A DNA stretch of 64,000 bases from the NCBI GenBank assembly GCA_004009845.1, contig RMBW01000006.1:434001-498000 (forward strand), in the 5' to 3' direction. The notes beneath the pieces are model-generated. The model was not told where the DNA came from and did no database searches. It saw only the letters and a list, made by a program, of their open reading frames with translations. A program made the translations under genes and the position numbers. Shown here piece by piece: positions 1 to 12,100 of this stretch (positions are counted from its first letter, which is position 1; every line of letters begins with the position of its first letter). This DNA is from Davidsoniella eucalypti. Its lineage: Eukaryota > Ascomycota > Sordariomycetes > Microascales > Ceratocystidaceae.

Positions 1-1
1 C

Positions 2-871
2 GCATATGCCCTAAAGTACCCCGGCCGCATCAAGAAGCTCATCTTGGCCTCACCGGTTGGCGTACCGGAAGATCCCGACGCCGTCAGCGCAGAGATGCCC
101 GAGCCGCAAGAGTCTTCTTTGCAGAACGAATTCACACGTGATCAAGAAAGCATTGTTCACGGTATCGATGCTAATGCGTCCTCAAAAGCTTCAGCTTCTC
201 CACGCCGTCGTATTCCCGGCTGGCTCAGCTATCTTTGGGACGCCAACGTCTCGCCATTCAGCATTATCCGACTTACCGGTCCACTCGGACCTCGTCTTGT
301 CTCCGGTTGGTCGTCACGGCGCTTCAACCACCTGCCCGACGCAGACGCAACTCTGCTCCACGACTACGCTTTCTCCATCTTCCGCCAGCCCGGATCTGGA
401 GAATATGCCATGCCCTACCTTCTAGCTCCTGGAGCCTTTGCGCGCAGCCCACTCGTCAACCGAATTGCCGGTGTAGGCCGCCAATTACTCCCTACACCGG
501 AAGGATCCTCCGCAAAAGATGTCCCTCTTCGTGAAACGGGCATCCCAGTAGTCATGATGTATGGCGACGGTGACTGGATGGACGCCGCCGGTGGTTTTGC
601 TGCTGAGCAAAAGTTATTAGAAGCACGTGAAAGAGCTTTGCTACAAGGCACCGAGTATGAGCAGAAGAACGAGAACGGAGCGGCAAAGGTCATCATTGTA
701 CGAGATGCCGGCCACCATCTTTTTATTGATAACCCAGAAGAGTTCAATGAATACCTCCGCGCAGAAATGGAACAGACGAGGGCTGAGGGCTTAAGGAAGA
801 AGAAGATGGCAGCACAAGTCGCCCAGGCAGCCACTCAGGCTGCTAATTCCCCGCCTTCTCCCTCTTCGTAA
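2..871 (+). CDS. Alpha/beta hydrolase, ABHD4/ABHD5/Cld1-like (3' part only)
   Basis: The reading frame is already open at base 2 and ends at TAA 869-871, so the gene is cut by the window edge and about 289 residues are visible. The first residues read AYALKYPGRIKKLILASPVG, the segment that follows the nucleophile elbow in the ABHD4/5/Cld1 family; the GxSxG serine itself lies off the window. Near the end come GDGDWMD, the usual place of the acid residue, and GHHLFIDNPEEF, which holds the catalytic His and an H-x4-D acyltransferase-type motif typical of this family. Family members act on phospholipids: yeast Cld1 deacylates mitochondrial cardiolipin and CGI-58 acts at lipid droplets. Which role applies here is inference. 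The C-terminus is Lys-rich, then Ala/Gln-rich (KKKMAAQVAQAATQAA). The gene is convergent with the dynamin-like gene, with about 390 bp between them. Confidence 0.85.
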   Translation, partial: AYALKYPGRIKKLILASPVGVPEDPDAVSAEMPEPQESSLQNEFTRDQESIVHGIDANASSKASASPRRRIPGWLSYLWDANVSPFSIIRLTGPLGPRLVSGWSSRRFNHLPDADATLLHDYAFSIFRQPGSGEYAMPYLLAPGAFARSPLVNRIAGVGRQLLPTPEGSSAKDVPLRETGIPVVMMYGDGDWMDAAGGFAAEQKLLEARERALLQGTEYEQKNENGAAKVIIVRDAGHHLFIDNPEEFNEYLRAEMEQTRAEGLRKKKMAAQVAQAATQAANSPPSPSS

Positions 872-1264
872 TTAATCCGATCTTCCAAAGCCTGATATGT
901 TATCGTCCCCTTTTATCGACAACAACATATGTCGCACCATAGCAACAGCCTATACATGGTCATCCTTTTCTTTCCATGCAATGTTTAGCATCGTTGAGGT
1001 CTTTTCAGCCTGATGTCTTCAAATAGCACATTAATATCTGCTTTCATTTCTGCTTTTTGTTTCCTGTTTTTCTTACATGGATAGTTACACGTCTGTCTAC
1101 TCAACTAAATAATGACGAAGATAACTCGATATATTGTTTTATTGATATAATAGTAGCCGCTTCTTTTGAGATACAATGGTACTGAAAAAGAAACAAGAAC
1201 ACGAAAAACCAAAATGTACACATCAACCCTAAGCAAGCTGAATAGTGCTTCATGCGGCCTCCCC
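872..1264. other. Convergent intergenic spacer
   Basis: This 393-bp spacer holds the 3' ends of the hydrolase (+) and the dynamin-like gene (-). It is AT-rich with T-runs. I see no gene, RNA or repeat in it. Confidence 0.6.
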
Positions 1265-3679
1265 TTACCCAAGCAGGATAGTCTTGTAGGCAACCTTGAG
1301 CCTGTTGATCGACTCCTCGAGGTGCTTTCTCTCATCGCCTGTTTCCTGCGCCTCACCAACAATCATCTGCAACTTATTTGTGCTTAACTGCGCAACCCAA
1401 TCCTGTGTGAACAGTGATAGCGGCGACTCGGCGCTGTTGACCAAGTGGTACTCGATGGCCTGGCGCCAGACATTGTTAATGAAGACATCGACTGATAACT
1501 CGTAGTACGATTCTAGCTGGAAGTATATGTCCGGCAGAGTCTGCGGCTTCGCGGCCATTGACTGGGCAAACAGCTTGATTGCATCAGCACCCGAGACGGA
1601 CTGGTTCTGTTTTTCTTGTTTGACCGCGTCCGCAGAAAGGCACTCGATAGTGTTCTCCATCATCCGCTGGTTGCGCTTCTGTATGTAGCCGGGGTTTAGT
1701 GTCTGCATTGGCAGGTTCTTCTCCAGGTGAACGAGGAAGCGCGTCTGCTCGAAAGCTCTGCTGTATCTTTCGTACAGCGTGCTCGACAGCGCCGAGAGCA
1801 GTTGGGAGCGTAGCGTCTTATCGGGACAAACACGGGCACACGCCGTACAGATGAACTCGTTGATGATCACCGCAGCCTTGGCTACATAGATGTGCGCGAG
1901 CGTCGACCATTTGGCTGTTTGCTCCTGGTAGATGTCGTTGATGATGTGGCTATGTGAACCACCGATCTCGCGCCCACGGGTCTCTTTATAGCGCTCTCTA
2001 ATGGCCGCCATGATGTCAGACTTGGGCTTTTCGATATCCACGAGTTCCGTTTTCTCGAGATTGTCGTTGAGCCAGTCGAGATCTTCGGCCTCCCCCCCCC
2101 CGCTGCCTAGAGATAGCAAAGAGGCTAGCGTAGATGTATCGGTGTCTTCGCCGGCGATACCGCCTTTTACACCTCTATCATCTGAGTTGGATGCAACGCA
2201 GTTGCTTGGTTCACGTCCGTCTAGATCATGATGTTTTTCAGTCTTCGTTTTCTTGGCTTTGGTTTCCTTCGTGTTAAATAGCCAAGTGTGGCCGTTGGCG
2301 ACCATCTCTCTGCGGAAACTATCGCTCAGATTCATGAGTCTGGTGACAAGACGCATTTCAGGCGACCTGAGTTCCGGGTGGCGCGTATAGATAGCCTCTT
2401 TAGCATCTATAGTGATGCTTTGGAAGCTATACGCAAGGCGGCCAAGAAAAACGCGCTGCTGCTGCTCTGTCTGGCGTGGCTCGCCTAGAGACTGGAGTTT
2501 GTCCTTCAGCTCTTTCATCTTACGGCCAAGCTCGCGTTTAAGGGAAGGGAACGACCGAGCCGTCAAATCTTCCAGCAGGGCGCCTAGACGCATCTTGAGA
2601 ACATCTACACCTAGACGGGCTCTCGGCAGCTTGTTCCACGGCTCCTTCTCGAACATGCGGTCTAGTGTGCGCACCTTAGATGGGTCGAGCTTAGAATTGT
2701 CGTCGGCGCCACGGTTGCGAACTAGATAGTAGCCTAGCTTGAGCTTGTGGTCTTTACCAAGTACCAGATCACACGTGCGTTTCTGGGTCGAAATCTCCGT
2801 CACCAGATCGGGCTTGGTGAGGATACCGAGAGTGCGCTCTCCGTCCGGATCAAAAGTCTTGGCCAGCTTTAGAATCTCCTGGGTGGCAATATCGACGTTG
2901 CTCGGCATTACAGCTAAAATGATGGTTCGTTGCTGTTTGATGCGATTGGTGACCATCTCACGCACCAGCGCCACGTCGTCTTCGGTGATACGGCCTTGTG
3001 CAACACGAAAGATACCCGGCACATCAATGATGGTAAGGAAGTCTTGATTGGGGCCGTAGATCTCGATACTTAGAGTGTCGTCGGAAAATACAGAGCCATT
3101 GCCCCCGTCCTCCTGCGAGATCCCCATCACCTTGTCGACCTTTTATAACAAGCCTCGTTAGTGGATGTTACGTGCCTTTGGAGGACTAGTTAGTTAACTT
3201 ACATTACGTAGAATATGAGGAAACATATCCTTGAACTCTTTTCCATCCACGGGTGGAGGATTCCACAACGACACTTTTGCCTTGTGAGCGTCGGTGGCTC
3301 TATTGCTTGGAATGATCTTCACGACAACCTGTGACTGCGGGCTACGCCGAGAGGAGATTTGCGTGGCATAGCGAGTACATAGACTAACGTTACGCGGAAA
3401 CGGAATTCCAGTCAGACTCTCCAGCAGAGACGATTTGCCAGAGCTTTGATCACCGACAACGACAAGCTAAAGAAGATGTTAGTGATATGAGGACCACAAG
3501 GGCGGTTAAAATATGGTATAGTAGGAGGATTGGGAAGTCAGGCTTACCTGAGGAAGATCTAGGTATTCATCGACACCGGATTCACGAAGATGGTCGATTT
3601 TCTGTAGCAAAGACGAGCTGACAAAGGTCGCCTCTTGCTCGGCAGAGTCTACAATAACACCGTCTTCGGACTTTGGCAT
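1265..3679 (-). CDS. Dynamin superfamily GTPase, Mx-like
   Basis: Three exons on the minus strand, 3679-3548, 3466-3203 and 3139-1265, give 756 residues. Both introns have clean GTAAG donors and AG acceptors and keep the frame. The start is the ATG at 3679, which yields MPKSEDGVIVDSAEQEA. Dynamin GTPase motifs are all present: P-loop GDQSSGKSS at residues 49-57 across the first junction, DVPG at 171-174 and TKPD at 240-243. A helical stalk follows, and the C-terminus ends in a GTPase effector domain (from about residue 660, YYELSVDVFINNVWRQAIEY). There is no PH or Pro-rich domain, so it resembles the Mx-like dynamins that are numerous in filamentous fungi, not Vps1 or Dnm1. Cellular role unknown. 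A ten-G run (plus strand C at 2092-2101) encodes part of a Ser/Gly linker and is in frame. Confidence 0.88.
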
Positions 3680-4718
3680 GGTGAAAAGGCAAGAAACAGC
3701 AGTTTATGGTTGGAAAAATGGGCAGAGTACCGTGAATAGTAGAGGGATAAGAAAAGAAGATAGTCTTATGACATAAATGTAGGCTTTGGAGACGAAGAAA
3801 CCTGACAAGACGAGAAAGAACGGCTGCCATTTTATATATGCCTTTGAGAAACTAAGAAGCCAGCGTACTGCCAAAGCAATACGGGCTATTTAGCAGGTTA
3901 AGGGTATGTCAGCAAACCATCTTCTACCTAGGTTAAGGCTTATTGTTAGACAGCCTATCGTTGATAAAAGAGTATTAAGAAACATTATGCTAGTCAGCGC
4001 CTGCTAGGTAGAGTTGGGTCAGCGCTTAAATGCGGGAGGCCTGACCTAAAAACCAACAGGCCCTTAAATGCGGGAGGCCTGACCTAAACAAACAGGCTTG
4101 TCGGTTCCATCAACATGAACTACAACTCAGAGACAGTGAATATATATAGCAGGTAAAATGCTAACAGAAAAGCAGATTTCTAATTACGAAACAAAAAAAG
4201 ATATAAAATTAGAAACTAGATACACAATTATGAAGTAGATGGTAGCCATGATGATATGATTAGATCCTTCTACGGAATACTTCAACTAATAATTTCCAAC
4301 ACTAAAACAAGACAAAATACATATTTGAAACCCAGTATTATATATGTAGATATCAAGAAACAAAACAAAAACAAACAAAAAGGCAGAAATAGGCAGAGTG
4401 AAAGGCAATCTCAGCAAAACACGGGAAAATTAGAGAAAAACAAGGCACACTAGAGAAACATAGAGGAGTGTTGGTGCTGCGGGTATCTTTAGAAAACATA
4501 TAAAGGTCGCAGGCAGTACGACAAACCAGGACCTTTTGGGCTTTCTTTTTTGGTTACAAGTGACTGTTTTGTTTGTTAAACAGGCTGGGAGAGGCCCCGT
4601 TCTGCAAGAGGCCGACTGTGTACAAGATAAGCTTTTTTTTTCTTTCCTGTTTTCCCCCCCCCCGCTCGGGAGCCTGATTATCATGACTGGAAGTCTAGCC
4701 TTGGAGTACTAAACTCGG
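3680..4718. other. Intergenic region with a short tandem duplication
   Basis: This region lies between the dynamin-like start and the 3' end of the wall glycoprotein. It holds the 26-bp duplication listed separately, an A-rich stretch at about 4180-4460 and a C-rich run near 4656-4664. No gene is supported; the small open frames have no family signature. Confidence 0.6.
4025..4088. repeat. 26-bp direct repeat, two copies, period 38
   Basis: The copies at 4025-4050 and 4063-4088 are identical and begin CTTAAATGCGGGAGGCCTGA. The next few bases (A-rich, then ACAGGC) are also nearly the same, so the duplicated unit is about 38 bp. No function can be assigned. Confidence 0.9.
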
Positions 4719-7700
4719 TTATAGCTGTAGGATGGCAAAGGCACTTAATAGTACCATCATGATATCCTTGAGGCAGGGCTTTAGTAGAGAGGCACCGCTG
4801 GAGGCGTTGGGCGCAGCAGTACCCGAAGAGCTAGAGCTTTCTGTCGCAGTAGAAGACTCCGAAGAGGTGCCAGTAGACGAAGCCGACCCGGTAGAGCTGG
4901 AATCAGATTCAGAGGCAGTTCCAGAGGTAGTTCCTGTGGCAGTTCCAGAGCCAGAAGCAGTACCAGTAGAATCAGAGCCAGAAGCGGTACCAGTGGCAGT
5001 TCCAGAGCCAGAAGCATTTGAGCCTGTAGCTGTAGCAGATGAGCCAGAGCCAGAAGCAGTTCCAGAGGCAGCTCCGGAGCCGGAAGCGGTACCAGTAGAA
5101 TCAGATTCAGAGGCAGTTCCAGCGGCAGTTCCTGTGGCAGATCCAGAAGCATCTGAGCCTGTAGCTGTAGCAGATGAGCCAGAGCCAGAGACAGTTCCAG
5201 AGGCAGTTCCAGAGCCAGAAGCGGTGCCAGTAGAATCAGATCCAGAGCCAGTCCCTGTGGCAGTTCCTGTGGCAGAAGCATCAGAGCCTGTAGCTGCAGC
5301 AGATGAGCCATCATTGGTCCCAGTTCCGGTTCCCGCTCCAGTAGAACCAGATACGGTAGTACCCGAGCCTGAACCGGTGGCAGTAGCAGATGCTGTACCA
5401 CCAGTTCCGGTAGAATCAGATCCAGTGGCAGATCCAGTGGCAGTGGCAGCGGCAGTCGCAGTAGCCGAACCGCTTCCGTTTCCACTTCCCGAGCTAGATC
5501 CAGAACTAGTGCTCAACGTAGTAGATCCAGAGCCAGATCTAGAGCTGGTAGTAGTTCCAGTGCTTGAAGAAGATCCTGCAGACTCCGCAGAGGCTCTTGA
5601 GCTACTAGATGCAGACTCCGTGGAGGCTCTTGAGCTACTAGAGCTTCTCGTGGTGGTAGAGCTTGGGCTGATAGCCACGGCTGAGGTACCAGTCTCGGCT
5701 GCTGCCTGTGATACGGTAGTAGAACCCGCAACAACATCACTCTGAGCAGCGGAATCGCCCGAGCTCGTGGCGCTGGTGGCAGGTAGTTGCTTGCAATAAT
5801 CAAGGAAAGGTTGTACCCTACTATTGATGTAGGTTAATAGATCTGTACTATCATCGGTGCTGTTGTTAACGCAAGTTTGACACTGACTCCATTCTCTTTC
5901 AAAAGCACTCGTAGGAAGGCAAAGTTCCGGAGCCTTTCCTTCATTGGACGCTTCACCGCAAGCATTGTTGCAAATAGAGTAACATCTCGACTTGGTAAGG
6001 TCTTGTCTAGCAACAATGTCACGAACACCATATGCTTCTCTGATAGATATAGCGGGTGCCATATGCCCAGAACGCTTCCAGGAAGTGCCGTGGGGATAGT
6101 GCGACTGGGGCGGAGGAGGAGGAGGAGGATGAGTGTCAACAGCGGATGGGCTTGGCGTAGTCAATGGAGTTGATGTGGTAGTAGTAGTAGCGGGCCAGGT
6201 CGCCGGAACAGTAGAGGGAACAGTAGAGGTGTATTCGCCGTCAGTAACCTGAGAAGGGTATTGATCAGTGCGCGTGTAGCTCGTCACAACCGTGCCAACA
6301 GTGGTAGTGACGACTTCAGGGTCCTCGAAGATGCTCCAGTCCAGGCCGAACTCGACAGGATCCAGCTTGAAGTAAGCCGGGTTCTGAGGAAGCTTATGGT
6401 TGGGAATGTAGGTCGCGTTCCAGTCTGGCGCGACGATGCAGTACTGGGGCTGGCAGTTGTACTCTTTGTCGGGGTAGTCGGCCCAGAAGTTGCAGCCATC
6501 GGGCTTCGGTGGGTTGCAGATGTATCCCGGCGGGCAGCCAAAGGTGTACTGACTCTTCGGGTCGTAAATCAGCAGCGAGGGAGTGACCGCTGGAGCCGGA
6601 CACTCCGAGATGGTGGCCACGGAAGTGACGGCAACCGTGGAAGCGGGCTCGGTAACGGTGACGGGAGGCTGGGTGACGGTAGCCTCCTGTGTAACCGTAG
6701 ATCCAGGGACAGTGACGGAAGTGGCCAATGTCTGGGTGACGGTGACAGGGGCCGGAGTGATGGTGGTGGCGTCAGTCTCGGTGTTGACGAGAGTGGCAGT
6801 GGCAACAGACGTATCCGTGACAACGACAGTGACCGAGGTAGGGAAGGCGGTAGTTGTAGTCAGAGTCGAGAACAGGGTAGTCCAGGACGTCTGGACAACA
6901 GTCGTGCAGCCAGCATCGTTGCCCGAGCAATCAGGCGTGTGGGTGATAGTAACCGGGTAAGACTAGACGGAAGAAAGGCATTGTTAGTCTGTGAGCTGTA
7001 GCAAATAGGACGAGGCAAGCAAGTGCATAGGCAGATACAGACAGGCAAGATTGCTACATGTGCAAAAAGCCCAAGTTGGGTAGTTGGGGGGGGGGGGCGA
7101 CTTACAGTTACAACTGTTGACAGAACGGTAGTGATGGTGGTGTCGGTCTCGTACACGGTGTTGGTGAATGGGATAGACCGAGTGGCGTCGGTTGTTCTTG
7201 TTTGGACGACCGTCTCGGTTCTCTCGTGCGTGTAGACCTCGACCACCGTGCTAAAGGCCGTGACGGTGACTGTGGCAGCACTGGTAGCAGTCGACAGCCA
7301 GAGGTCCGTGACAGTGGCGAACACGGTGCCGTCCCGGGTCCACGTGATGGTGTAGGGGACGCTCTCGGTTGCGGTGCCGACGACCGTCGTGGGAGAAGGC
7401 GAGACGACCGTGGTGAAGTCGGTGACGGTCTGGGTGGCCACCGAAGTGCTGAAGGAGACGACGGTTGTCGTGCCGGTGGAAGTGACAGTCTCGACCACCG
7501 TGGCCGACGAAACGACAGTAGTAGACAGAATCTCGGTGGTGTACAGGAGCTCGGTAGTGTGCCCAATGCTAGTAGTAGACTCGATGACCGTCGTGGGGAC
7601 AATGACCGTGGTTGGCTCCGTCACCGTGACCGACTGCAGGACGGTGGTAGGAGTGATGACGGTAGTGTAGTCCGTGACGGTCTGCGACAAAACCGAAGCC

Positions 7701-9136
7701 GTAGTGTACAGCTCAGTAGTAGTGCCGATCTCGGTGGTGGTCTCCAGGACGGTCACGGAGTCACGGACCGTAGAGTATACAACCTCGGTGCTAACCTCGT
7801 ACTCGGTAGTGCGCTCGACCAGGGTGGTAGCCTCGATGACGGTCGTTGGGTAGACCACCGTGGACACCTCGACCTGGGTAGTCGTGACGGCGTGAGAAAC
7901 CGTAGTGACGACGACGGAGCCGCTCTCGGTGTATGTGATGGTGGTTGGCTGGGGCACAGTCGCCAGGATCGTGCTGAGATCGGTGATGGTGGTAGCATCA
8001 GTGGCAGTGGTGGTGTAGACGGTGCCGTCGGCAGTGACCACAGACGTGATCGTCAAGGGCTGGGTGTAGGTAGTAGCAACAATCTTGGTGCTAGTATCGT
8101 AGACGGTCTGGTTGTCCCAGATGGTGGTAGACTCCACGATGGTGGTAGGGCGGTCCACGACGGTCGAGTCGAAGAGGGTGGTGGTGTAGACGGTGCCGCC
8201 CTCGACGTAGGTGACAGTCGCGGTCGTGTTCTGGTAGATGGTCGTCGGCGACGAGTCCAGCACGGTAGTGTAGATGACAGTCGTAGTCTCGACCACGGTG
8301 GTGGGCTGCTGCTGGTACGCCGTAGTGGTGACGGCAGTACCGTTCTGCGTCACGGTCAGCGTCGTCGTCTCGGGGAGGCCGGCGGCAGTTGACCCGACGA
8401 TGGTGGTGCGGACCTCGGAGACCGTCACCGTCTCGACCACCGTGGTTGGGATGGTGGTGGCAACGACACTTCCATTGGCAGTCACAGTGGTAGTGACGTA
8501 CGCGGTCTTGGTCGTCTCAACCTCGACGGTAGACGTGCCCACGACGGTAGCTACGTCGGTGACAGTCGCGGTAGTTGCCTTCTCGACGGTCTTGTAGACA
8601 GTCTCGACGTTGCTCACGTAGACGAAGAACGAGTTGGTGATGGTGTAGTAGATGGTCGTGCCGCCATGGGGAGTCTGGGTGGGGATGCACTGCGTGTGGT
8701 GCAGCGAGTAGCCAGCCGGGATTGTAGTGACGGCCGAAACGCCGCTGTCGGTCGAAGACGTGGCGTCGTCGTCGGTAGCAGCACTGGCCGAGCCATAGCC
8801 CAAGCCCAAGTCCACGTCCAAGTCCACGTCCACGTCCAAGGCAGAGCTGCTGGTAGACCCGGTCTCGACGGCCGAGGCAGACGTCGAACTAGAGTCGCTG
8901 CCGGAGTCGTAGCTAGAGCAGAGCGTGTTAGCAACGGGGTTACACGGGGATAGGCCATCTTCCGGGGCTTACCTATCCGAGCGGCGGGCAAGGCCATCAG
9001 CTTCGCGAACACGAAGCTCGCCCGAGTCGGCGTCGGCTGTGGCATTATGGAAGTGCGGGAGTGGGACATATGACGCCTGTGCTAGCGAGCCGCCCAAGGC
9101 TAACAGCAAGGCTGGGACAAAGCTGCTCTTCTTCAT
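4719..9136 (-). CDS. Large secreted, probably GPI-anchored cell-wall glycoprotein with Thr/Val and Ser/Gly repeats
   Basis: Three exons, 9136-8973, 8912-7106 and 6962-4719, encode 1,404 residues. Exon 1 starts with a signal peptide (MKKSSFVPALLLALGGSLAQA). A Thr/Val-rich region of about 700 residues follows, built from loose repeats of the TTVVESTT, TVTD and GTTTE kind. A Cys-rich module lies at about 778-830 (GCPPGYICNPPKPDGC, then NFWADYPDKEYNC) and a second at about 982-1030 (CYSICNNACGEA..CQTCVNNS). The last part is a long Ser/Thr/Gly/Ala repeat region, and the protein ends in a hydrophobic tail, MMVLLSAFAILQL, after a small-residue stretch (ASSGAS), consistent with a GPI signal. The architecture fits fungal wall adhesin-like proteins, and I recall similar Cys modules in hypocrealean entries named glycoprotein X. 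Heavy O-glycosylation is expected. Intron 2 (6963-7105) contains a long homopolymer. The function, perhaps adhesion or wall architecture, is inferred from composition only. Confidence 0.8.
4840..5560 (-). repeat. In-gene tandem repeat region (Ser/Gly/Ala/Thr coding)
   Basis: Within exon 3 of the wall glycoprotein, imperfect units of about 45-55 codons recur at least three times. They contain GSGSSATATGSDAS followed by TGTASGSDSTGTASGSG variants. The repetition leaves the opposite strand stop-free for 337 codons, which is a by-product and not a gene. Repeat-number variation between strains is likely for such tracts. Confidence 0.75.
7086..7098. repeat. Homopolymer G tract in an intron
   Basis: A run of about 13 G on the plus strand lies just inside the donor of intron 2 of the wall glycoprotein. 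On the transcript it is a C-run immediately after the GTAAGTCG donor. It is a likely length-variable site or a sequencing-sensitive spot. Confidence 0.8.
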
Positions 9137-12100
9137 GGCAACGCAGCAAGAGCCTGGTGGAGAGAAAGATGCAGTCAGTAGCTTGGTGGCTGAGAGGAGC
9201 CCTGTATACACTATATGAAGTAGGTGTATAGACTAGACCAAAAGGCTCTATCACATGCAGAATCAGAGGTGCCTGGATATGCAAAACAAGAAGACGGACA
9301 CAAAGCCGGCCCGGGAGACGACTGGAGCGGTCAAAGAGGAGCGTGTTCCGTTCTGCCGGACAATTTGGCACAGACAGCAGGTCGAAGGAAGAGTGTGAAG
9401 CAGCAGAGAAAAAGAAGAGGAAGGGAAGAGGAACAAAGAAGACAACGAGAAGAAGAATTAAGTAGTACTTCTAGAGAGGCCTGGAAACACTTGTTGTAGT
9501 TCGAATCCGAAGGCTATATGTCCGGGTTGGATCAGCTCAGATCAGCCCAGATCAGCCCAGCTATTGGGAGCCGATTCTGGGGTGAGTTTGTTTAGTCTAA
9601 TGCAAATGCATAGTATAGCATGCTGGGTTTAAAAGATGCATATAAATAATACAATGGATGCTACAGTGTGATGCCTGGCTATTAAACATGCGTTTATACA
9701 GCCAAGACCACTGTAAGCACCATAATCTAACGAGATAAAATACGAGCTTTTAACGAGACGTTTAGGCTGCACACACACATAGTTTAAACTCCAATATGTG
9801 ACAAATATATGCAAGTCTTTTTCCTTTTTTTCTTCCTCTTGGTTCGGCCAGTTTCTAGCTATCTTGACTCTTTTGGCTATTGTATCCTGGGCTATAACTT
9901 GGCTAGTCGTTCTTTCACAGGTCGAGGCTGTGCCAGGCCAAAGCTACAATGTGACGGACTTATTCGGATCGACACCAGCCAAGCACGTACTTTGATGTAA
10001 TCACGAGTCGAACTGCTGGCTGCAGCATAATTACAAAGGCTCCATCACATCTGTTCTCTTTGCAGTCCAAGATATCATGTCTGTTGCCATGGTCCTGTCT
10101 TCACCGCCAATATGCCAATATCAAGCTAGACACTGTAGGTACGTCTCCTTTGGTCGTCTTTGCTCACATGCAATACAGAAAACTCGGCTGCTTTCTGTTG
10201 TTCCTTGTGTTTCTTCGTTTTCCTGGGCCGCTGTCTCTCATGACGACCGCTTGCTCGGACTTTGCTAGGGTTTCCGTCCTGTCTAGTCTTTTGTCTTTGG
10301 TATATCTGTGTACACACACACGTACCGAGCCATCCAGTCTAGTCGTCCTCCAGGCTCAATATAGGACAGCATCCAGGACAGCATCCAGGATCGCGGAATC
10401 GAGGCACTCTCTGCGGTGTACGTATCTGGATAATGTACCATCATACACAACCAGCTGTGGCACCGAGTTTACCAGCTCGTCTTGCCATGTGGTGGCCAAT
10501 ATCAGTTCCTCCGCCCCTCCACCATGCATTTGTACGTACGCATGGGCAGCCGTGCATTGGGCTTTCTATCTTTAGCTTGCTTGCACCAATGGCGGCTTCT
10601 TCATGTAAGTGAGCCGTGTAAGTATACAGACGCGTCGTCCCTTGCCTTGTTTCTCGCTATCATGGGCCAGCTAGATGCCTCTATTTCTCTATATATACGG
10701 AAGAGAGAGGTCTACTAAGAGGAGACGATGTACTGTACGCAGCAAGATGGCGGCATCTCTTTGCTCTCTTTCCACTCCATGTAAGCCCTCATTTCCTCTT
10801 AGGGAATAGCGTCAGTCACTTGCAGGGATTGTACGCCCGAAAGCTGATCGCCTTAAACGTTGCCCCGCCTTGGCCGCCGATTCTTATTGTCTCTCTTTTT
10901 TCACTGCTTTTTGGTTTTCTTTGTTTTGTTTCTCTTTGTCCAGGAAAGTCTCCGGTGCCGTTTTGATCCGCCATTCAAATCCTGGATGGCTGGCTGCTAC
11001 CGCTACTTTATATATCCGCTCCCCGTTCTTTCAGCCATCACACTGATAAATGACGTGCTGATGAGCTGGCCGTGGCTGACTATGCCTGCCTTCTCATCTT
11101 CAATATCTATCACAGAGTAGAGCCCCCGGAGCCGAAGACCGGGGTGCTATCAAGATCGCGAAATGTCTGTGGGCACGAATCTCGCCATCTATCAGGAAAT
11201 AAATCCAAATAAACACGGCATGACATACACAGGGTTCGAGTGTCTTTCCTTGCGTTTTCAACAGCCATCGGGCGCCGACAAACCCAGCCTATATGCAGCT
11301 ATATCTGTACTGCTGTGTCTAAAAATGTGTAAGCATTGGGTTGTGCTCGCTTCTGCACGACTCCATCCAGGTGGATCTGGAGTCTTACCGAGAAAACACG
11401 ACTGTAGCCCTCGCTTCTACCACTGAAGGAAGACACGAACTTGGCCTGAGAGGCCCGGAGCTAGCAACTCCCAAAAGCAACCTCGCTTTGATGTGATCGT
11501 GAAGACCGGCTGGAGAGCTGGCTATGACTGATGTTCCTCCACGTTGGACGCTGAATTCATGCAGAACGAAGGGGAAAAGAAAACAAACACTACAGACGCC
11601 AGAGAGGCCGGAAAGCTGACGTATAATGGGCCTTACTATAGAATAGAATCCTATTTTCTCCCGAGCTGGAACCAACTGTAGCGGCCTGGTGTAAATAACC
11701 ACACTGAAGCACGATAGACGATTGTCCGAGAGAGAGAATGAGAAGAAAACTCCCCTAAGCGAGGCTCTTTGCTGCGGGCTTTGATGGGGCTTTCCGGCCA
11801 CTGTTCGATATTCCACACAGATCTATCGTAGAACTAGGTGGAGTTATAGCAGAGATGCATGTCACTATGTCATATTGGTTATAATCGGGAGAGCCTAGCG
11901 GTGATGGGGACGGGGATCATTAAATCCCAGCCAGCGCGGAGACATATCAACTAATACTACTCGACACTAACTGCATACCTGCATACAGATAGAGAGAAAC
12001 AGAACTAGCGAGACTAGCTCGTCGCAAAGCAAAGGAAACTCATCGGTGTTACATGGCGAGTCTTGGCGTTTAGCTTCATTACTCGTACTACTTACACATA

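Noticed and set aside
4732..5745. 337-residue Glu/Pro/Val-rich open frame on the plus strand
   Set aside because: It is the antisense of the Ser/Gly repeat arm of the wall glycoprotein. The periodic codon use keeps the opposite strand free of stops, and no independent coding evidence exists.
7202..8392. 396-residue Asp/Arg/Gly-rich open frame on the plus strand
   Set aside because: Same cause: it is opposite the Thr/Val repeat arm and has no domain or splice support.
9498..9512. tRNA B-box-like GTTCGAATCC string
   Set aside because: The flanking bases do not form a T-stem and no acceptor or anticodon stem could be built around it.
10060..10575. 171-residue plus-strand open frame in the 9-15 kb gap
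   Set aside because: Its composition looks like CT-rich promoter DNA read as protein (Cys, Ser, Leu, Phe). No motif, no conserved start context and no homologous feel.
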